Part shown: piece by piece, positions 1-8,565 of the stretch
Layout: each line of letters opens with the position of its first letter
How positions within the stretch are numbered: position 1 is the first letter of the stretch
Origin: Acidobacteriota bacterium
GTDB taxonomy: Bacteria > Acidobacteriota > Terriglobia > Bryobacterales > Bryobacteraceae
Length of the DNA: 64,000 bases
NCBI GenBank assembly: GCA_016870995.1
Contig: VFZU01000009.1
Coordinates: 39,860-103,859, forward strand
Direction: 5' to 3'
The notes under the pieces: generated by a model
Seen by the model: only the letters and a program-made list of their open reading frames with translations
What the model was told of the DNA's origin: nothing
Database searches by the model: none
Made by a program: the position numbers and the translations under genes

Positions 1-2355
1 CGTCGAGGGCGTATTCGGCAACATATCGAATACGGGGTTTCCCTGGAACCGGTCGTAGAAGATGCCGAAGCCAGCGCGAACCACCGTCTTTTCGTTGACC
101 TGATAGGCAATGCCAAGCCGCGGCGCATAGTGAACGCCGCGGCTGTTGATCAGCCCGCGCGGATAGCTGCTGGAGCTCGAAAGCCCCATGCCATTCGCGT
201 AGAGACCGTTCACAAATCCGCGATTGTTGTTGATGATCGAACCAACCAGAGCGTTGGGAACCGTCGCCCCGGTAACCGGATTGATCCCGACGTTCACACC
301 ATTGACGCGCCCAGGCTGGATCAATTGAGCTCTGGCGGCGTTATCGAAAAGGGCCGGATTGAACGACGAGGTCTGGAGCGCCGCGTCATACTGAGGCTGG
401 ATGATGTAGAAGCGCAGCCCGTAATCGAGCGTCAGCTTGTTGTTCAGCCGCCAGTTGTCCTGCACAAACCACTCAATGTTCCACGAGCGGTACTGCCCGT
501 TGAGAACCTTGTTCGATTGAGCCAACCGGTCGAAGTTGCCAAGCAGCGCATTGGAGAATGCCCAATTCGTATTGCCTGGGTTCTGTGTATTGTGATCGAA
601 CCAGATATCGCCATTTACCGAAGTGAACGCGGTCTGGTCTTTCAAACTCTTGTGCAAATAAATCCCCGCCTTCATCGTGTGGCGGCCGAGCACCTTCGTC
701 ACGTTGTTGGTGATGTCGTAGGTGTGATTGAAGTTGCGGAAGGGCGTACCGTTGAAGCCGGTGAACGGGGCATTGGGAACACCACCGAAGCGCCAGTTCT
801 GCACCAGCCCGAGCGTGTCGCCGTCAAAGGGCATCTTGTAGGACAGGCCCAACTTTGATCGGTCAAACGTCTTGTCCACAGGGTCAATATTCAGCACGTT
901 CTTCGACGAGCCGAAAATGAATTCGTTGGTGAGCGTCGGATTGATCGTGGTGGTCAGGTTGTTCACCCAGCTCCAACCCGGGTTGCCGAAGTTCATCGGC
1001 GCGAATGGGATGTTGTAGTCCGCGTTCCACTGGCCATAGGCGCGATCCTGCTCGGACTTTGTCTTGATGAAGCGCGAGTAATAGCGCCACTTGTCAGAGA
1101 TGTTGTAGTCGCCACGATAAATATTCTCGCGACGCGGGAATGTGTCCGACACCTGCGTCTGATAGTTGAATTGCGGGTCGATCGGAACATTCGGCGTGGG
1201 ATAGAAGTTCAGAATCTTCTGGCCGTCGGCATTGATCCGGCTCGCTGGGATGATGTTATTGGCGAAGCAACCCCCACCGCCACTGGTCTGATCGCAAGGC
1301 TGATTGCTCAGCGGATCGCGGATAAACACAGGGCGTCCATCCTGTTGCGTCGTTCCCTGAAAATTCCCGCCGCGTTGGTTCGCCGTCGGAACGGTTACAC
1401 TGCGCAGCCCATTTGGCGACAGCCGATTCTGCCATTCGATACCAACGAAGAAGAACAGCTTGTCGCGATTCGGATTGATTTTGGGAATGTAAGCAGGACC
1501 GCCGACATTGAAGCCAGCCGTGTTGTCGCGGAAGAGCTGCCGTGCGCGGCCTTCCATGTTGTTACGCCAGTTGTTCGCATTGAGCCCTTCATGGCGATGG
1601 AAGATGTAACCGGTGCCATGCAGATCGCGCGTACCGGATTTCGTCACCACCGAAATCGCCGCGCCCGAGGAACGCCCGTACTCCGCCGGTTGCGAATTCG
1701 TCAGGATCTTGAATTCGGCGATCTGGTCGATGTTCATAGTCGCAAGCTGGCCACCATTCGACCCCGTGTCGATGTTTGTCACACCGTCGACCATCAGATT
1801 GTTCTGATTGCTGCGGTTGCCGTTCACGGATCCACCGATTCCGCCAGTCGGTACGACGCCGGGAACCGTGCGAGTGAGATCGAGGAACGATCGGCCGTTC
1901 AAGGCCAGATTGATTACCTGGTTCCCCGTCAACACACCGCCTTTTTCAGCACCGCGTGTTTGGAGAATCACGCCGGAAGCTTCCACCGTGATCGAATCCG
2001 TTACGTTGCCAACAGCAAGTTGGATGTCCGGCAAGTCGAGCCGGTCATTGGCGGAGACGCGGATCTCGCTCCGCTCATACTTCTTGAATCCACTCGCCTC
2101 GACCGTAACCTTGTACATCGATGGCTTGAGTGGGTTGAAAAAGAAAACGCCTTCAGAGTTGGTCGTGACGTCGCGGTTATCGCCTTGCGCCACATCGACC
2201 AGCACCACCTTGGCACCTGGAACCAGTCCACCTTGTGCGTCTCGGACGACACCGCGGATGGAACCTGAAGATTGCTGAGCAAGAGCCGCGCAGCTACAAA
2301 GCGAGGCGGCAATCAGACAGCGCAGCGCTAAGCTGCGCAGTGAACTGAGCTGCAT
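1..2355 (-). CDS. TonB-dependent receptor, Oar-like, 3' end beyond window
   Basis: An outer-membrane receptor of the Oar-like acidobacterial type. From the ATG at 2353-2355 there are 785 codons open to the window edge, so the C-terminal barrel strands lie outside. Residues 1-26 form a signal peptide (ends CAALAQ). Residues 28-115 are a carboxypeptidase regulatory-like beta-sandwich (GSIRGVVRDAQGG). A plug domain follows with the family motif LNGRSFLDL and a GGSVNGNRSNQNN stretch, then aromatic-rich barrel sequence. Such proteins are thought to import large or scarce substrates with TonB energy; the ligand here is unknown. No partner gene is visible in the window; the gene stands alone with about 100 bp before the SMP-30 gene. 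Confidence 0.9.
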   Translation of the reverse strand, partial: MQLSSLRSLALRCLIAASLCSCAALAQQSSGSIRGVVRDAQGGLVPGAKVVLVDVAQGDNRDVTTNSEGVFFFNPLKPSMYKVTVEASGFKKYERSEIRVSANDRLDLPDIQLAVGNVTDSITVEASGVILQTRGAEKGGVLTGNQVINLALNGRSFLDLTRTVPGVVPTGGIGGSVNGNRSNQNNLMVDGVTNIDTGSNGGQLATMNIDQIAEFKILTNSQPAEYGRSSGAAISVVTKSGTRDLHGTGYIFHRHEGLNANNWRNNMEGRARQLFRDNTAGFNVGGPAYIPKINPNRDKLFFFVGIEWQNRLSPNGLRSVTVPTANQRGGNFQGTTQQDGRPVFIRDPLSNQPCDQTSGGGGCFANNIIPASRINADGQKILNFYPTPNVPIDPQFNYQTQVSDTFPRRENIYRGDYNISDKWRYYSRFIKTKSEQDRAYGQWNADYNIPFAPMNFGNPGWSWVNNLTTTINPTLTNEFIFGSSKNVLNIDPVDKTFDRSKLGLSYKMPFDGDTLGLVQNWRFGGVPNAPFTGFNGTPFRNFNHTYDITNNVTKVLGRHTMKAGIYLHKSLKDQTAFTSVNGDIWFDHNTQNPGNTNWAFSNALLGNFDRLAQSNKVLNGQYRSWNIEWFVQDNWRLNNKLTLDYGLRFYIIQPQYDAALQTSSFNPALFDNAARAQLIQPGRVNGVNVGINPVTGATVPNALVGSIINNNRGFVNGLYANGMGLSSSSSYPRGLINSRGVHYAPRLGIAYQVNEKTVVRAGFGIFYDRFQGNPVFDMLPNTPST

Positions 2356-2453
2356 TGGGTAAATCCCCCTTGAGAGTTTTGCCTTTAGGGCAAATTGCAG
2401 CCAGCATATTCGCTTTCCAGTGCGGTGTCAATGGGGCGAAAGCTTAATGAAAG

Positions 2454-3482
2454 TCAGCAGATGTGCGCCCCAACCGCCTCAAGATACACAGCGTACAGCG
2501 ACTGGCTCCCGCACATGAAGAGCCGGTTCCGTCGGGTGCCGCCGAAGCAGACGTTTGCGCAGATCTCGGGCAGGAGAATGCGCCCAATCCGCTGGCCAGC
2601 GGGCGAGAAAACGTGCACGCCGTCGTAGCCTTCGCCTACCCAGCCGGCTGCCGCATAGATGTTGCCGTAGTTGTCGGCGCGAATCCCGTCGGCCAGGCCA
2701 TTGCCCATCTTGGCGAACTCCTTGCCACCACTCAACCGCTTGCTATCAACAACATCCCAAACCTTGATGTTCCGCGGCGCCTTTTCATAGTGCGTGGCTC
2801 CCGTATCGGCGGCATAGAGTTTCTTGTAGTCAGGCGAGAAGCACAACCCGTTCGGCTTGTAGATGTCGTCGGCAACCTTCTCAATCTTTGCCGTGATCGG
2901 ATCAATCCGATAAATCGCTTCCTTGATCAGTGGGATTTCGGTCTTGAATCCTTCGTAATTCATCAGGCTCCCGTAGCCTGGATCGGTAAACCAGATGCCG
3001 CCATCGGGGTGAACCACCGCATCGTTCGGGGCATTCAAAGGTTTGCCTTCAAACTTGTCGGCAAGCACCGTGGTTCTGCCATTCAGCTCATAGCGCAGCA
3101 CGCGCCGGTTGCCGTGCTCACACGAGATCTGGCGACCTTGATAGTCAAACGTATTGCCGTTCGAGTAGCCAGCCGGCTGATGGATCACGCTGACATGCCC
3201 ATCATCTTCGATCCAGCGGTATTGCTTGTCGTTCGGGATGTCGCTCCAAACGAGATACTTGCCGCCGCCGTGCCAGGCCGGGCCTTCGGCCCAAAGAAAT
3301 CCCTGCGCAAGTCGCTGAATCGTGGTGTTGCCGATCTTGATTTTGGCAAAGCTGGGATCGTCGACCACAACATCCGGCTCGGGATATCGAATCGGCCTTT
3401 GTCCGCTATAGTCGCGGTTCGGAGTCTGTGCGGCCGCAATGGCAGGCGCGGCAAGAGATGAGAGCAATCCTCGACGTGTCAT
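2454..3482 (-). CDS. SMP-30/gluconolactonase/LRE family protein
   Basis: A 342-residue six-bladed beta-propeller of the SMP-30/gluconolactonase family, which hydrolyses sugar lactones or similar esters using one divalent metal. An export signal covers about residues 1-19 (MTRRGLLSSLAAPAIAAA), with a twin-arginine-like start but not a full Tat motif. Family motifs are present: WAEGPAW (Glu66, likely metal ligand), NAPNDAVVHPDGGIWFTDPG and PNGLCFSPD followed by LYAADTG. Length is usual. It is probably periplasmic. The substrate cannot be read from the sequence. It is transcribed in the same direction as the neighbouring folP-like gene, but about 15 bp separates the end of this gene's upstream region from it, so cotranscription is uncertain. 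Confidence 0.85.
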   Translation of the reverse strand: MTRRGLLSSLAAPAIAAAQTPNRDYSGQRPIRYPEPDVVVDDPSFAKIKIGNTTIQRLAQGFLWAEGPAWHGGGKYLVWSDIPNDKQYRWIEDDGHVSVIHQPAGYSNGNTFDYQGRQISCEHGNRRVLRYELNGRTTVLADKFEGKPLNAPNDAVVHPDGGIWFTDPGYGSLMNYEGFKTEIPLIKEAIYRIDPITAKIEKVADDIYKPNGLCFSPDYKKLYAADTGATHYEKAPRNIKVWDVVDSKRLSGGKEFAKMGNGLADGIRADNYGNIYAAAGWVGEGYDGVHVFSPAGQRIGRILLPEICANVCFGGTRRNRLFMCGSQSLYAVYLEAVGAHIC

Positions 3483-3496
3483 CGTCGAGCATCATA

Positions 3497-4351
3497 TCAG
3501 CGATCTACACGCCACTGGTTCAAGATGCCGTCGGCCACCGCGATCACCGGCTTGATCGCCTCGAGATCATGAATGCGAACCATGTAAGCTCCATTCAGAA
3601 TCGCGGCCGTAACACCTGCGGCTCCCGCGAATTCGAGTTCGCGGTCGTTGGCTGCAGTGACCAGCAGTTTCTTGGTGGGCCCCACCATAACAGGAACGCC
3701 AATACCGCCCAACACACCCAGCCGCCCCAGGATCTCGTAATTCTGTTCTTTGCGCTTTCCGAAACTCAGCCCCGGATCGATCACCAGGCGGAACTTCTCA
3801 ACACCGGCTCGCAAGGCGCGATGCACTGCGGCGTCCAGATCTTTAGCAATTAACCCCACCACATCCTTGGCAGGAGGCAATTTGCCCCAGGCATCAGGCC
3901 GGCCGCGCATATGATTTAGGATCAGGCCGCAGTCATGATGCATGGCCGTTTTGGCGATGATCGGCTCCCAGGTCAAACCGCTCGGGTCATTGATGATCTC
4001 AACTCCCATCTTCAAAACTTCTTCGGCCACCGCAGCTTTGTAAGTACTCACACATAAGGGGGCGTTGATCTTGTTCTTGAGCCGCTTCAACACCGGCACC
4101 AGCCGCGCCAGTTCTTCTTCGACGGTCAACGGCTTGTCGCCGGGCCGCGTGGGCTCGGCACCAAGATCGATCACATCCGCACCCTGCTCATCGAGCTGAA
4201 TCGCCTTGGCCAGTACGCGATCCGGGTCAGAGGCACGAGGCCCCTCGTTGGCGGGTGAAAGGGCAATCGGCGCCACGATAAATGTGCGCTGCCCCAGCCG
4301 CAGAGTACGGCTCTTGAGCTTCCAGTCAATCGTGCGTCGTATGATCGCCAT
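3497..4351 (-). CDS. dihydropteroate synthase-like protein, atypical
   Basis: A 284-residue pterin-binding TIM barrel related to dihydropteroate synthase (folate pathway, joins pterin pyrophosphate to p-aminobenzoate). Recognisable family pieces are GAEPTRPG (residues 65-72), NDPSG (121-125), DPGLSFGK (192-199), GPTKK (224-228) and RIHD (259-262). The first signature of the family, normally a version of NVTPDSFSDGG, is replaced around residues 26-43 by APIALSPANEGPRASDPD, so the usual Asn and Asp are missing. The gene follows tyrS directly: the tyrS stop and this ATG are adjacent, so they are probably cotranscribed. It may be a true but diverged FolP or a paralogue with another pterin substrate. 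The fold is secure, the reaction is not. Confidence 0.72.
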   Translation of the reverse strand: MAIIRRTIDWKLKSRTLRLGQRTFIVAPIALSPANEGPRASDPDRVLAKAIQLDEQGADVIDLGAEPTRPGDKPLTVEEELARLVPVLKRLKNKINAPLCVSTYKAAVAEEVLKMGVEIINDPSGLTWEPIIAKTAMHHDCGLILNHMRGRPDAWGKLPPAKDVVGLIAKDLDAAVHRALRAGVEKFRLVIDPGLSFGKRKEQNYEILGRLGVLGGIGVPVMVGPTKKLLVTAANDRELEFAGAAGVTAAILNGAYMVRIHDLEAIKPVIAVADGILNQWRVDR

Positions 4352-5533
4352 TTATTCCGCCACCTTCAACTGAATCCACCGGTACCGCTTCCCAACACGC
4401 ACAACAAACTCACCCGGCTCCATGCGCTGCGCTGGATTGGTGACAGCTTCAAGCGTCACTGAGTTTCCCGCCTTTACAGCGCCACTCTTGATCAGCCGGT
4501 CAGCTTCGCCAACGCTCGACGCGAGGCCGGCCGCCACCAGCACGCGATTGATGCGCGCATCGGTTGCTTCGGCGTGATTTTCGGGCAACGGCACGCTGCC
4601 CCAGTTCTCCGCGACGCGAGCCGCGGCGTCTTCCCCATGGAAGTCACGCACGATCCGGTACGCCAGGTCTTTCTTGGACGTCAATGGATCGAGCACAGCA
4701 ATCTCTTCCATTGGCAAGTCCGTCAGCAACTCGTAGTAACGCGCCACCAGCGCATCCGGCATGTTCATCAGCTTGCGGAACATATCGGTTGGCGGCTCGG
4801 TGATCCCAACATAATTGCCCTTGGACTTCGACATCTTTTCAACGCCGTCCAGGCCTTCAAGGATCGGCACCGTCGCCACAATCTGCGGCAACTGTCCGTA
4901 ATCCTGTTGAATCGCCCGGCCCACCAGCAGGTTGAACTTCTGGTCGGTTCCACCCAGTTCCACATCACAACGCAGCGCCACAGAATCATAAGCCTGCGCC
5001 AGCGGATACAGCAATTCATGCACAGAGATGGGAATTCCGCCCGCATAGCGCTTGGCGAAATCGTCACGCTCCAGCAGTCGCGCCACGGTGTAATGCGAGG
5101 TCAGCCGGACAATCTGCTCGTAACCAAGCGGCTCCAGCCATTCGCTGTTAAATCGCAACTCGGTCTTCTCCGGGTCGAGCAGCTTGAATACCTGCGCCTT
5201 GTAGGTCTCGGCATTGCGGTTCAATTCATCCCGCGTCATCGGTGGCCGCATGGCGTTGCGCCCCGTCGGGTCGCCAATCAGGCCCGTCATGTCGCCAATC
5301 AGAAAGATTACGGCGTGTCCAAGATCCTGAAAGTGCTTCATCTTGCGAATCAGCACTGTGTGCCCCAGATGCAGGTCAGGTGCCGTCGGGTCAAACCCCG
5401 CCTTCACACGAAGGGGTCGCCCTTCCTTCTGACACAGCTCCAGACGCGCGCGCAGATCCTCCTCGCGGATGATTTCCGCAAAGCCCTTGCGCAGATAAGC
5501 CATTTGTTCGTCGATCGAAAGCACTGCTATCAA
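4352..5533 (-). CDS. tyrS: tyrosyl-tRNA synthetase
   Basis: Class I aminoacyl-tRNA synthetase that charges tRNA-Tyr, 393 residues from the first possible start. The nucleotide-binding motif HLGH sits near residue 55 ([20 protein letters not shown]) and the KMSKS loop is exact ([13 protein letters not shown]). The end carries an S4 RNA-binding domain ([13 protein letters not shown] to RYRWIQL). The TTG at 5531-5533 overlaps the TGA of the upstream enolase-family gene; GTG at 5522-5524 and ATG at 5501-5503 (MAYLRKGF) are also possible and homologues would favour one of them. The overlap implies translational coupling with the gene upstream. Confidence 0.95.
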   Translation of the reverse strand: MIAVLSIDEQMAYLRKGFAEIIREEDLRARLELCQKEGRPLRVKAGFDPTAPDLHLGHTVLIRKMKHFQDLGHAVIFLIGDMTGLIGDPTGRNAMRPPMTRDELNRNAETYKAQVFKLLDPEKTELRFNSEWLEPLGYEQIVRLTSHYTVARLLERDDFAKRYAGGIPISVHELLYPLAQAYDSVALRCDVELGGTDQKFNLLVGRAIQQDYGQLPQIVATVPILEGLDGVEKMSKSKGNYVGITEPPTDMFRKLMNMPDALVARYYELLTDLPMEEIAVLDPLTSKKDLAYRIVRDFHGEDAAARVAENWGSVPLPENHAEATDARINRVLVAAGLASSVGEADRLIKSGAVKAGNSVTLEAVTNPAQRMEPGEFVVRVGKRYRWIQLKVAE

Positions 5534-6684
5534 TTGTAGGGGAAGCGCTTCTTCCAGTCCGCAAAATCCATCTTCAACCCCAGCCCCGGCGTGTCTGGCA
5601 ATCGCACATGGCCTTTAACGACGCGGGGCAACGTGCCACCCGTCAACTCATGCAGGCGCTCCATGTTGTAGCCATCCCACTCATTCATCAGGAAGCTCCT
5701 CACCCCAGCCATCGACTGCACACTCGCCATATGCGCCACCGGACCGTACCACATATGTGGTGCAATCTCGACACCGTACACCTCGCCCAGCGCAGCGATC
5801 TTGCGAATCTCCGTAATCCCGCCGCAGTGAATGATATCCGGCTGAATGATCATCGCTCCCTTGGCCTCCAGTAATTCCCGAAACATCCACCGGTTCAACA
5901 ATCCTTCTCCACCTGCCAGCGGCACCGGGCTCTGAGCGGCAATCGCCCCCAGCGCCGCATTCGATTCCCGCCAGACCGGCTCTTCCAAAAACATCACCTT
6001 CAGCGGAGCCACTGCCCGCGCCAACTCCAGAGCGGACCGCATCGAATAGGTCTCATACATCTCAAGACACACATCGAGCTCCATCCCGACCGCCTTCCGA
6101 ATGGCCTCCACTTCGCTCACAACCTGACGCAACCGCACCTGTTCGTTCTCCGCCCGTGGAATCACCCACTTCACCGCAGTCCAACCTTCTTCGACGGTCT
6201 TCTTCGCCAACTCCGCAATCGCCTCCGGCGTGCGCCGCGCCAGCTTGTTGCTCCAGTGCGACCAATACACGCGCATCGGCTTTTCGTTGTTACCGCCAAG
6301 CAACCTCCACACAGGCACGCCCAGGCGCTTGCCTTCGATATCCCACAGCGCAATATCGATGGCACTCAGCGCGGTCATCAGCACGCTGCCATCGCGCCAG
6401 CGATTCTCTTCGTAATAAAGCCGGTTCCAATGCGCCTCGACACCGCTCGCCTCTCGGCCCACCAGCCGCGGAGCCAGCCACTTCACAGCCTGTTCAGCAA
6501 TCTCCACTCGCGCTGGCAACGACGCTTCCCCCAGCCCTCGCAGCCCCGAGTCCGTCACTACCTCGACGAACAAATACTCACGCCCATCCATCCGGCACTT
6601 GTGCGTATCGACGCCGGTAATCTTCACCGGACTCGCCCCCAGCAAACCCAAAGGCAGCATCCCCATTAGTTCTCGACGTCGCAT
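5530..6684 (-). CDS. enolase-superfamily dehydratase (mandelate racemase / galactonate dehydratase type)
   Basis: A 384-residue enolase-superfamily enzyme that would abstract a proton alpha to a carboxylate and probably dehydrate a sugar acid. Visible catalytic parts are Lys172 in TAVKW on the second strand, metal ligands Asp204 (LDVCLEM), Glu234 or 235 (FLEEPV) and Glu260 (AGGEGL), then Asp283 (IIQPDI) and His310 ([10 protein letters not shown]). The His at strand seven and the IAPH context resemble D-galactonate dehydratase and relatives. The N-terminus [18 protein letters not shown] looks like a short export signal, unusual for this mostly cytoplasmic family. It is the first gene of a likely run with tyrS and the folP-like gene. 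Confidence 0.82.
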   Translation of the reverse strand: MRRRELMGMLPLGLLGASPVKITGVDTHKCRMDGREYLFVEVVTDSGLRGLGEASLPARVEIAEQAVKWLAPRLVGREASGVEAHWNRLYYEENRWRDGSVLMTALSAIDIALWDIEGKRLGVPVWRLLGGNNEKPMRVYWSHWSNKLARRTPEAIAELAKKTVEEGWTAVKWVIPRAENEQVRLRQVVSEVEAIRKAVGMELDVCLEMYETYSMRSALELARAVAPLKVMFLEEPVWRESNAALGAIAAQSPVPLAGGEGLLNRWMFRELLEAKGAMIIQPDIIHCGGITEIRKIAALGEVYGVEIAPHMWYGPVAHMASVQSMAGVRSFLMNEWDGYNMERLHELTGGTLPRVVKGHVRLPDTPGLGLKMDFADWKKRFPYN

Positions 6685-6720
6685 ACGAGATAGTCTATAG
6701 GTTTAGGGGAGATTCCGATC

Positions 6721-7131
6721 ATGAAAATCTCGGTGAAGGCCGAGTATGCGCTGCAGGCAATTTTTGACCTCGCGACTCAACCACCCGGCGAGGCGATTCG
6801 CATCGCCGACATCGCCAAACGCCAGAAAATTCCGCAGAAGTTCCTGGAACTCATCCTGTCCAACCTGAAACAGGGCGGCTTTGTCGAATCCCGCCGGGGT
6901 GCCGACGGCGGCTACATGCTCGCCCGTCCCGCCTCGCAATTGATCGTCGGCGATGTCATCCGACACGTCGATGGCCCCAGCGAACGCCGCACCGCCACCG
7001 CAGGGTTTGAAGATATGTGGAAGCGTGTCGACGAATCGATCGAGTCGATCCTCGGCAACACAAACTTCCAGCAGCTCGCGGAAGATTGGCAGGCTCGTCA
7101 AAATCAATACGTCGCCAATTGGGAGATTTAG
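6721..7131 (+). CDS. Rrf2 family transcriptional regulator, CymR-like
   Basis: A 136-residue winged-helix repressor of the Rrf2 family. The N-terminal part shows the family helix-turn-helix ([20 protein letters not shown]) and the wing ([11 protein letters not shown]). There are no cysteines at all, so it cannot bind the iron-sulfur cluster used by IscR and NsrR; this is the state of CymR, the cysteine-metabolism repressor that senses CysK. The gene lies 4 bp before cysK on the same strand, so the pair is almost certainly an operon and self-regulation in response to cysteine precursors is a reasonable inference. A GGGGAG ribosome-binding site precedes the ATG. It is divergent from the enolase-family gene, only 36 bp away. 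Confidence 0.88.
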   Translation: MKISVKAEYALQAIFDLATQPPGEAIRIADIAKRQKIPQKFLELILSNLKQGGFVESRRGADGGYMLARPASQLIVGDVIRHVDGPSERRTATAGFEDMWKRVDESIESILGNTNFQQLAEDWQARQNQYVANWEI

Positions 7132-7135
7132 GTTC

Positions 7136-8092
7136 ATGAACGTCTTCAATGACAATTCGCTTGCGATCGGCCGCACGCCGCTCGTCCGTCTCAACCGCGT
7201 TACCGATGGAGCCGGCGCCACCGTGCTCGCTAAGATCGAAGGTCGCAACCCAGCTTATAGCGTCAAGTGCCGCATCGGCGCTTCGATGATATGGGACGCG
7301 GAACAGAAGGGGCTCCTCACCCCGGGCAAGGAAATCGTCGAACCCACCTCGGGCAACACTGGCATCGCCCTCGCATTTGTCGCCGCGGCCCGCGGCATCC
7401 CGATCACGCTCACAATGCCTGAGACGATGTCGATCGAACGCCGCAAAGTACTCAAGGCCTTCGGTGCAAACCTCGTGCTCACTCCAGGCCCTTCTGGCAT
7501 GCGTGGTGCGATTGAAGAAGCAGAGAAGATTCGCAATTCCGACCCGGAGCGCTACGTGCTCCTGCAGCAGTTTCAAAATCCCGCCAATCCTGAGATCCAC
7601 TTCAAGACCACCGGCCCGGAGATCTGGGAAGACACCGATGGCTCGATCGACATCTTCGTTGCCGGAGTCGGCACCGGCGGCACCATCACCGGTGTCAGCC
7701 GCTACATCAAGCACGAGAAGAAGAAGCCGATTCTCAGCGTCGCCGTCGAACCCGCCCACAGCCCGGTCATCACACAGACGCGCAACGGCGAAGCCCCCAA
7801 GCCCGGCCCGCACAAGATCCAAGGCATCGGCGCTGGCTTCATCCCGGGAACACTCGATCTCAGCATCGTGGATCAAGTCGAGCAAGTCACCAACGACGAA
7901 GCCGTCGACATGGCACGCCGGCTAGCAAAAGAAGAAGGCATCCTGTGCGGCATCTCCTGCGGCGCCGCTGCCGTCGGAGCCATCCGCATCGCCCAGAAGC
8001 CCGAACATAAGGGCAAGACGATTGTCGTCGTCCTGCCCGACGCCGGCGAACGCTACCTCACCAGCGTTCTCTTTGAAGGCATCGTCGATTGA
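7136..8092 (+). CDS. cysK: cysteine synthase (O-acetylserine sulfhydrylase)
   Basis: PLP-dependent enzyme making cysteine from O-acetylserine and sulfide, 318 residues. The chosen ATG at 7136-7138 starts [19 protein letters not shown], as in family members; the longer open frame upstream overlaps the regulator and is not coding. The PLP lysine is in AYSVKCR (about residue 42), the substrate loop is [11 protein letters not shown], and the phosphate-binding loop is [10 protein letters not shown]. The C-terminal part ([18 protein letters not shown]) is complete. It follows an Rrf2 regulator by 4 bp. The stop lies 2 bp before the ATG of the phosphatase gene, so transcription probably continues. 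Confidence 0.95.
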   Translation: MNVFNDNSLAIGRTPLVRLNRVTDGAGATVLAKIEGRNPAYSVKCRIGASMIWDAEQKGLLTPGKEIVEPTSGNTGIALAFVAAARGIPITLTMPETMSIERRKVLKAFGANLVLTPGPSGMRGAIEEAEKIRNSDPERYVLLQQFQNPANPEIHFKTTGPEIWEDTDGSIDIFVAGVGTGGTITGVSRYIKHEKKKPILSVAVEPAHSPVITQTRNGEAPKPGPHKIQGIGAGFIPGTLDLSIVDQVEQVTNDEAVDMARRLAKEEGILCGISCGAAAVGAIRIAQKPEHKGKTIVVVLPDAGERYLTSVLFEGIVD

Positions 8093-8094
8093 GC

Positions 8095-8565
8095 ATGCTA
8101 CGCACTTTGGCACTCCTCTGCTGCCTGCTTCCCTTGCAAGCGGCCACAATCATTCTGGTACGCCACGCAGAGAAAGCAGGCCCGACTGGCGACGTTCCGC
8201 TCAATGACGCAGGTCATCAGCGCGCCGCCCTGTTGGCCAGAATGCTGCGCGACACCCGCTTCACAGCGATTTATACGACCGAGCTGCAGCGCACCCGCCA
8301 AACAGCACAGCCGATCGCTCAAGCACAATCGATTACGCCCACAGTGATTGCGGCCAAAGATACGGAAGCGCTCCTCACGGCTCTCAAGTCCGCGCGCCCC
8401 ACCGATACGATTTTGGTGGTCTCCCATTCGAATGTAGTGCCCACAATCGCCGAGCGGCTCGCCACCAAGATCGCGCCTTTGGACGACACCGACTACTCAC
8501 GCCTCATCGTCATCAATACTCACGCCAGCCCGGCCACGCTTGTGACCCTGCGATTCGGAGATTGA
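8095..8565 (+). CDS. histidine phosphatase family protein, exported
   Basis: A 156-residue protein of the histidine phosphatase (phosphoglycerate mutase-like) superfamily. A signal peptide (MLRTLALLCCLLPLQAA) leads straight into the catalytic RHAEK motif; the second catalytic His is in VVSHSNVVP and the conserved Glu region is TDYSRL. The short length is like SixA. The ATG at 8095-8097 is preferred over the TTG 6 bp upstream because it gives a compact signal peptide. It sits between cysK and the U32 gene, the latter starting inside its stop (TGATG). The phosphorylated substrate is unknown; location is probably periplasmic. Confidence 0.82.
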   Translation: MLRTLALLCCLLPLQAATIILVRHAEKAGPTGDVPLNDAGHQRAALLARMLRDTRFTAIYTTELQRTRQTAQPIAQAQSITPTVIAAKDTEALLTALKSARPTDTILVVSHSNVVPTIAERLATKIAPLDDTDYSRLIVINTHASPATLVTLRFGD

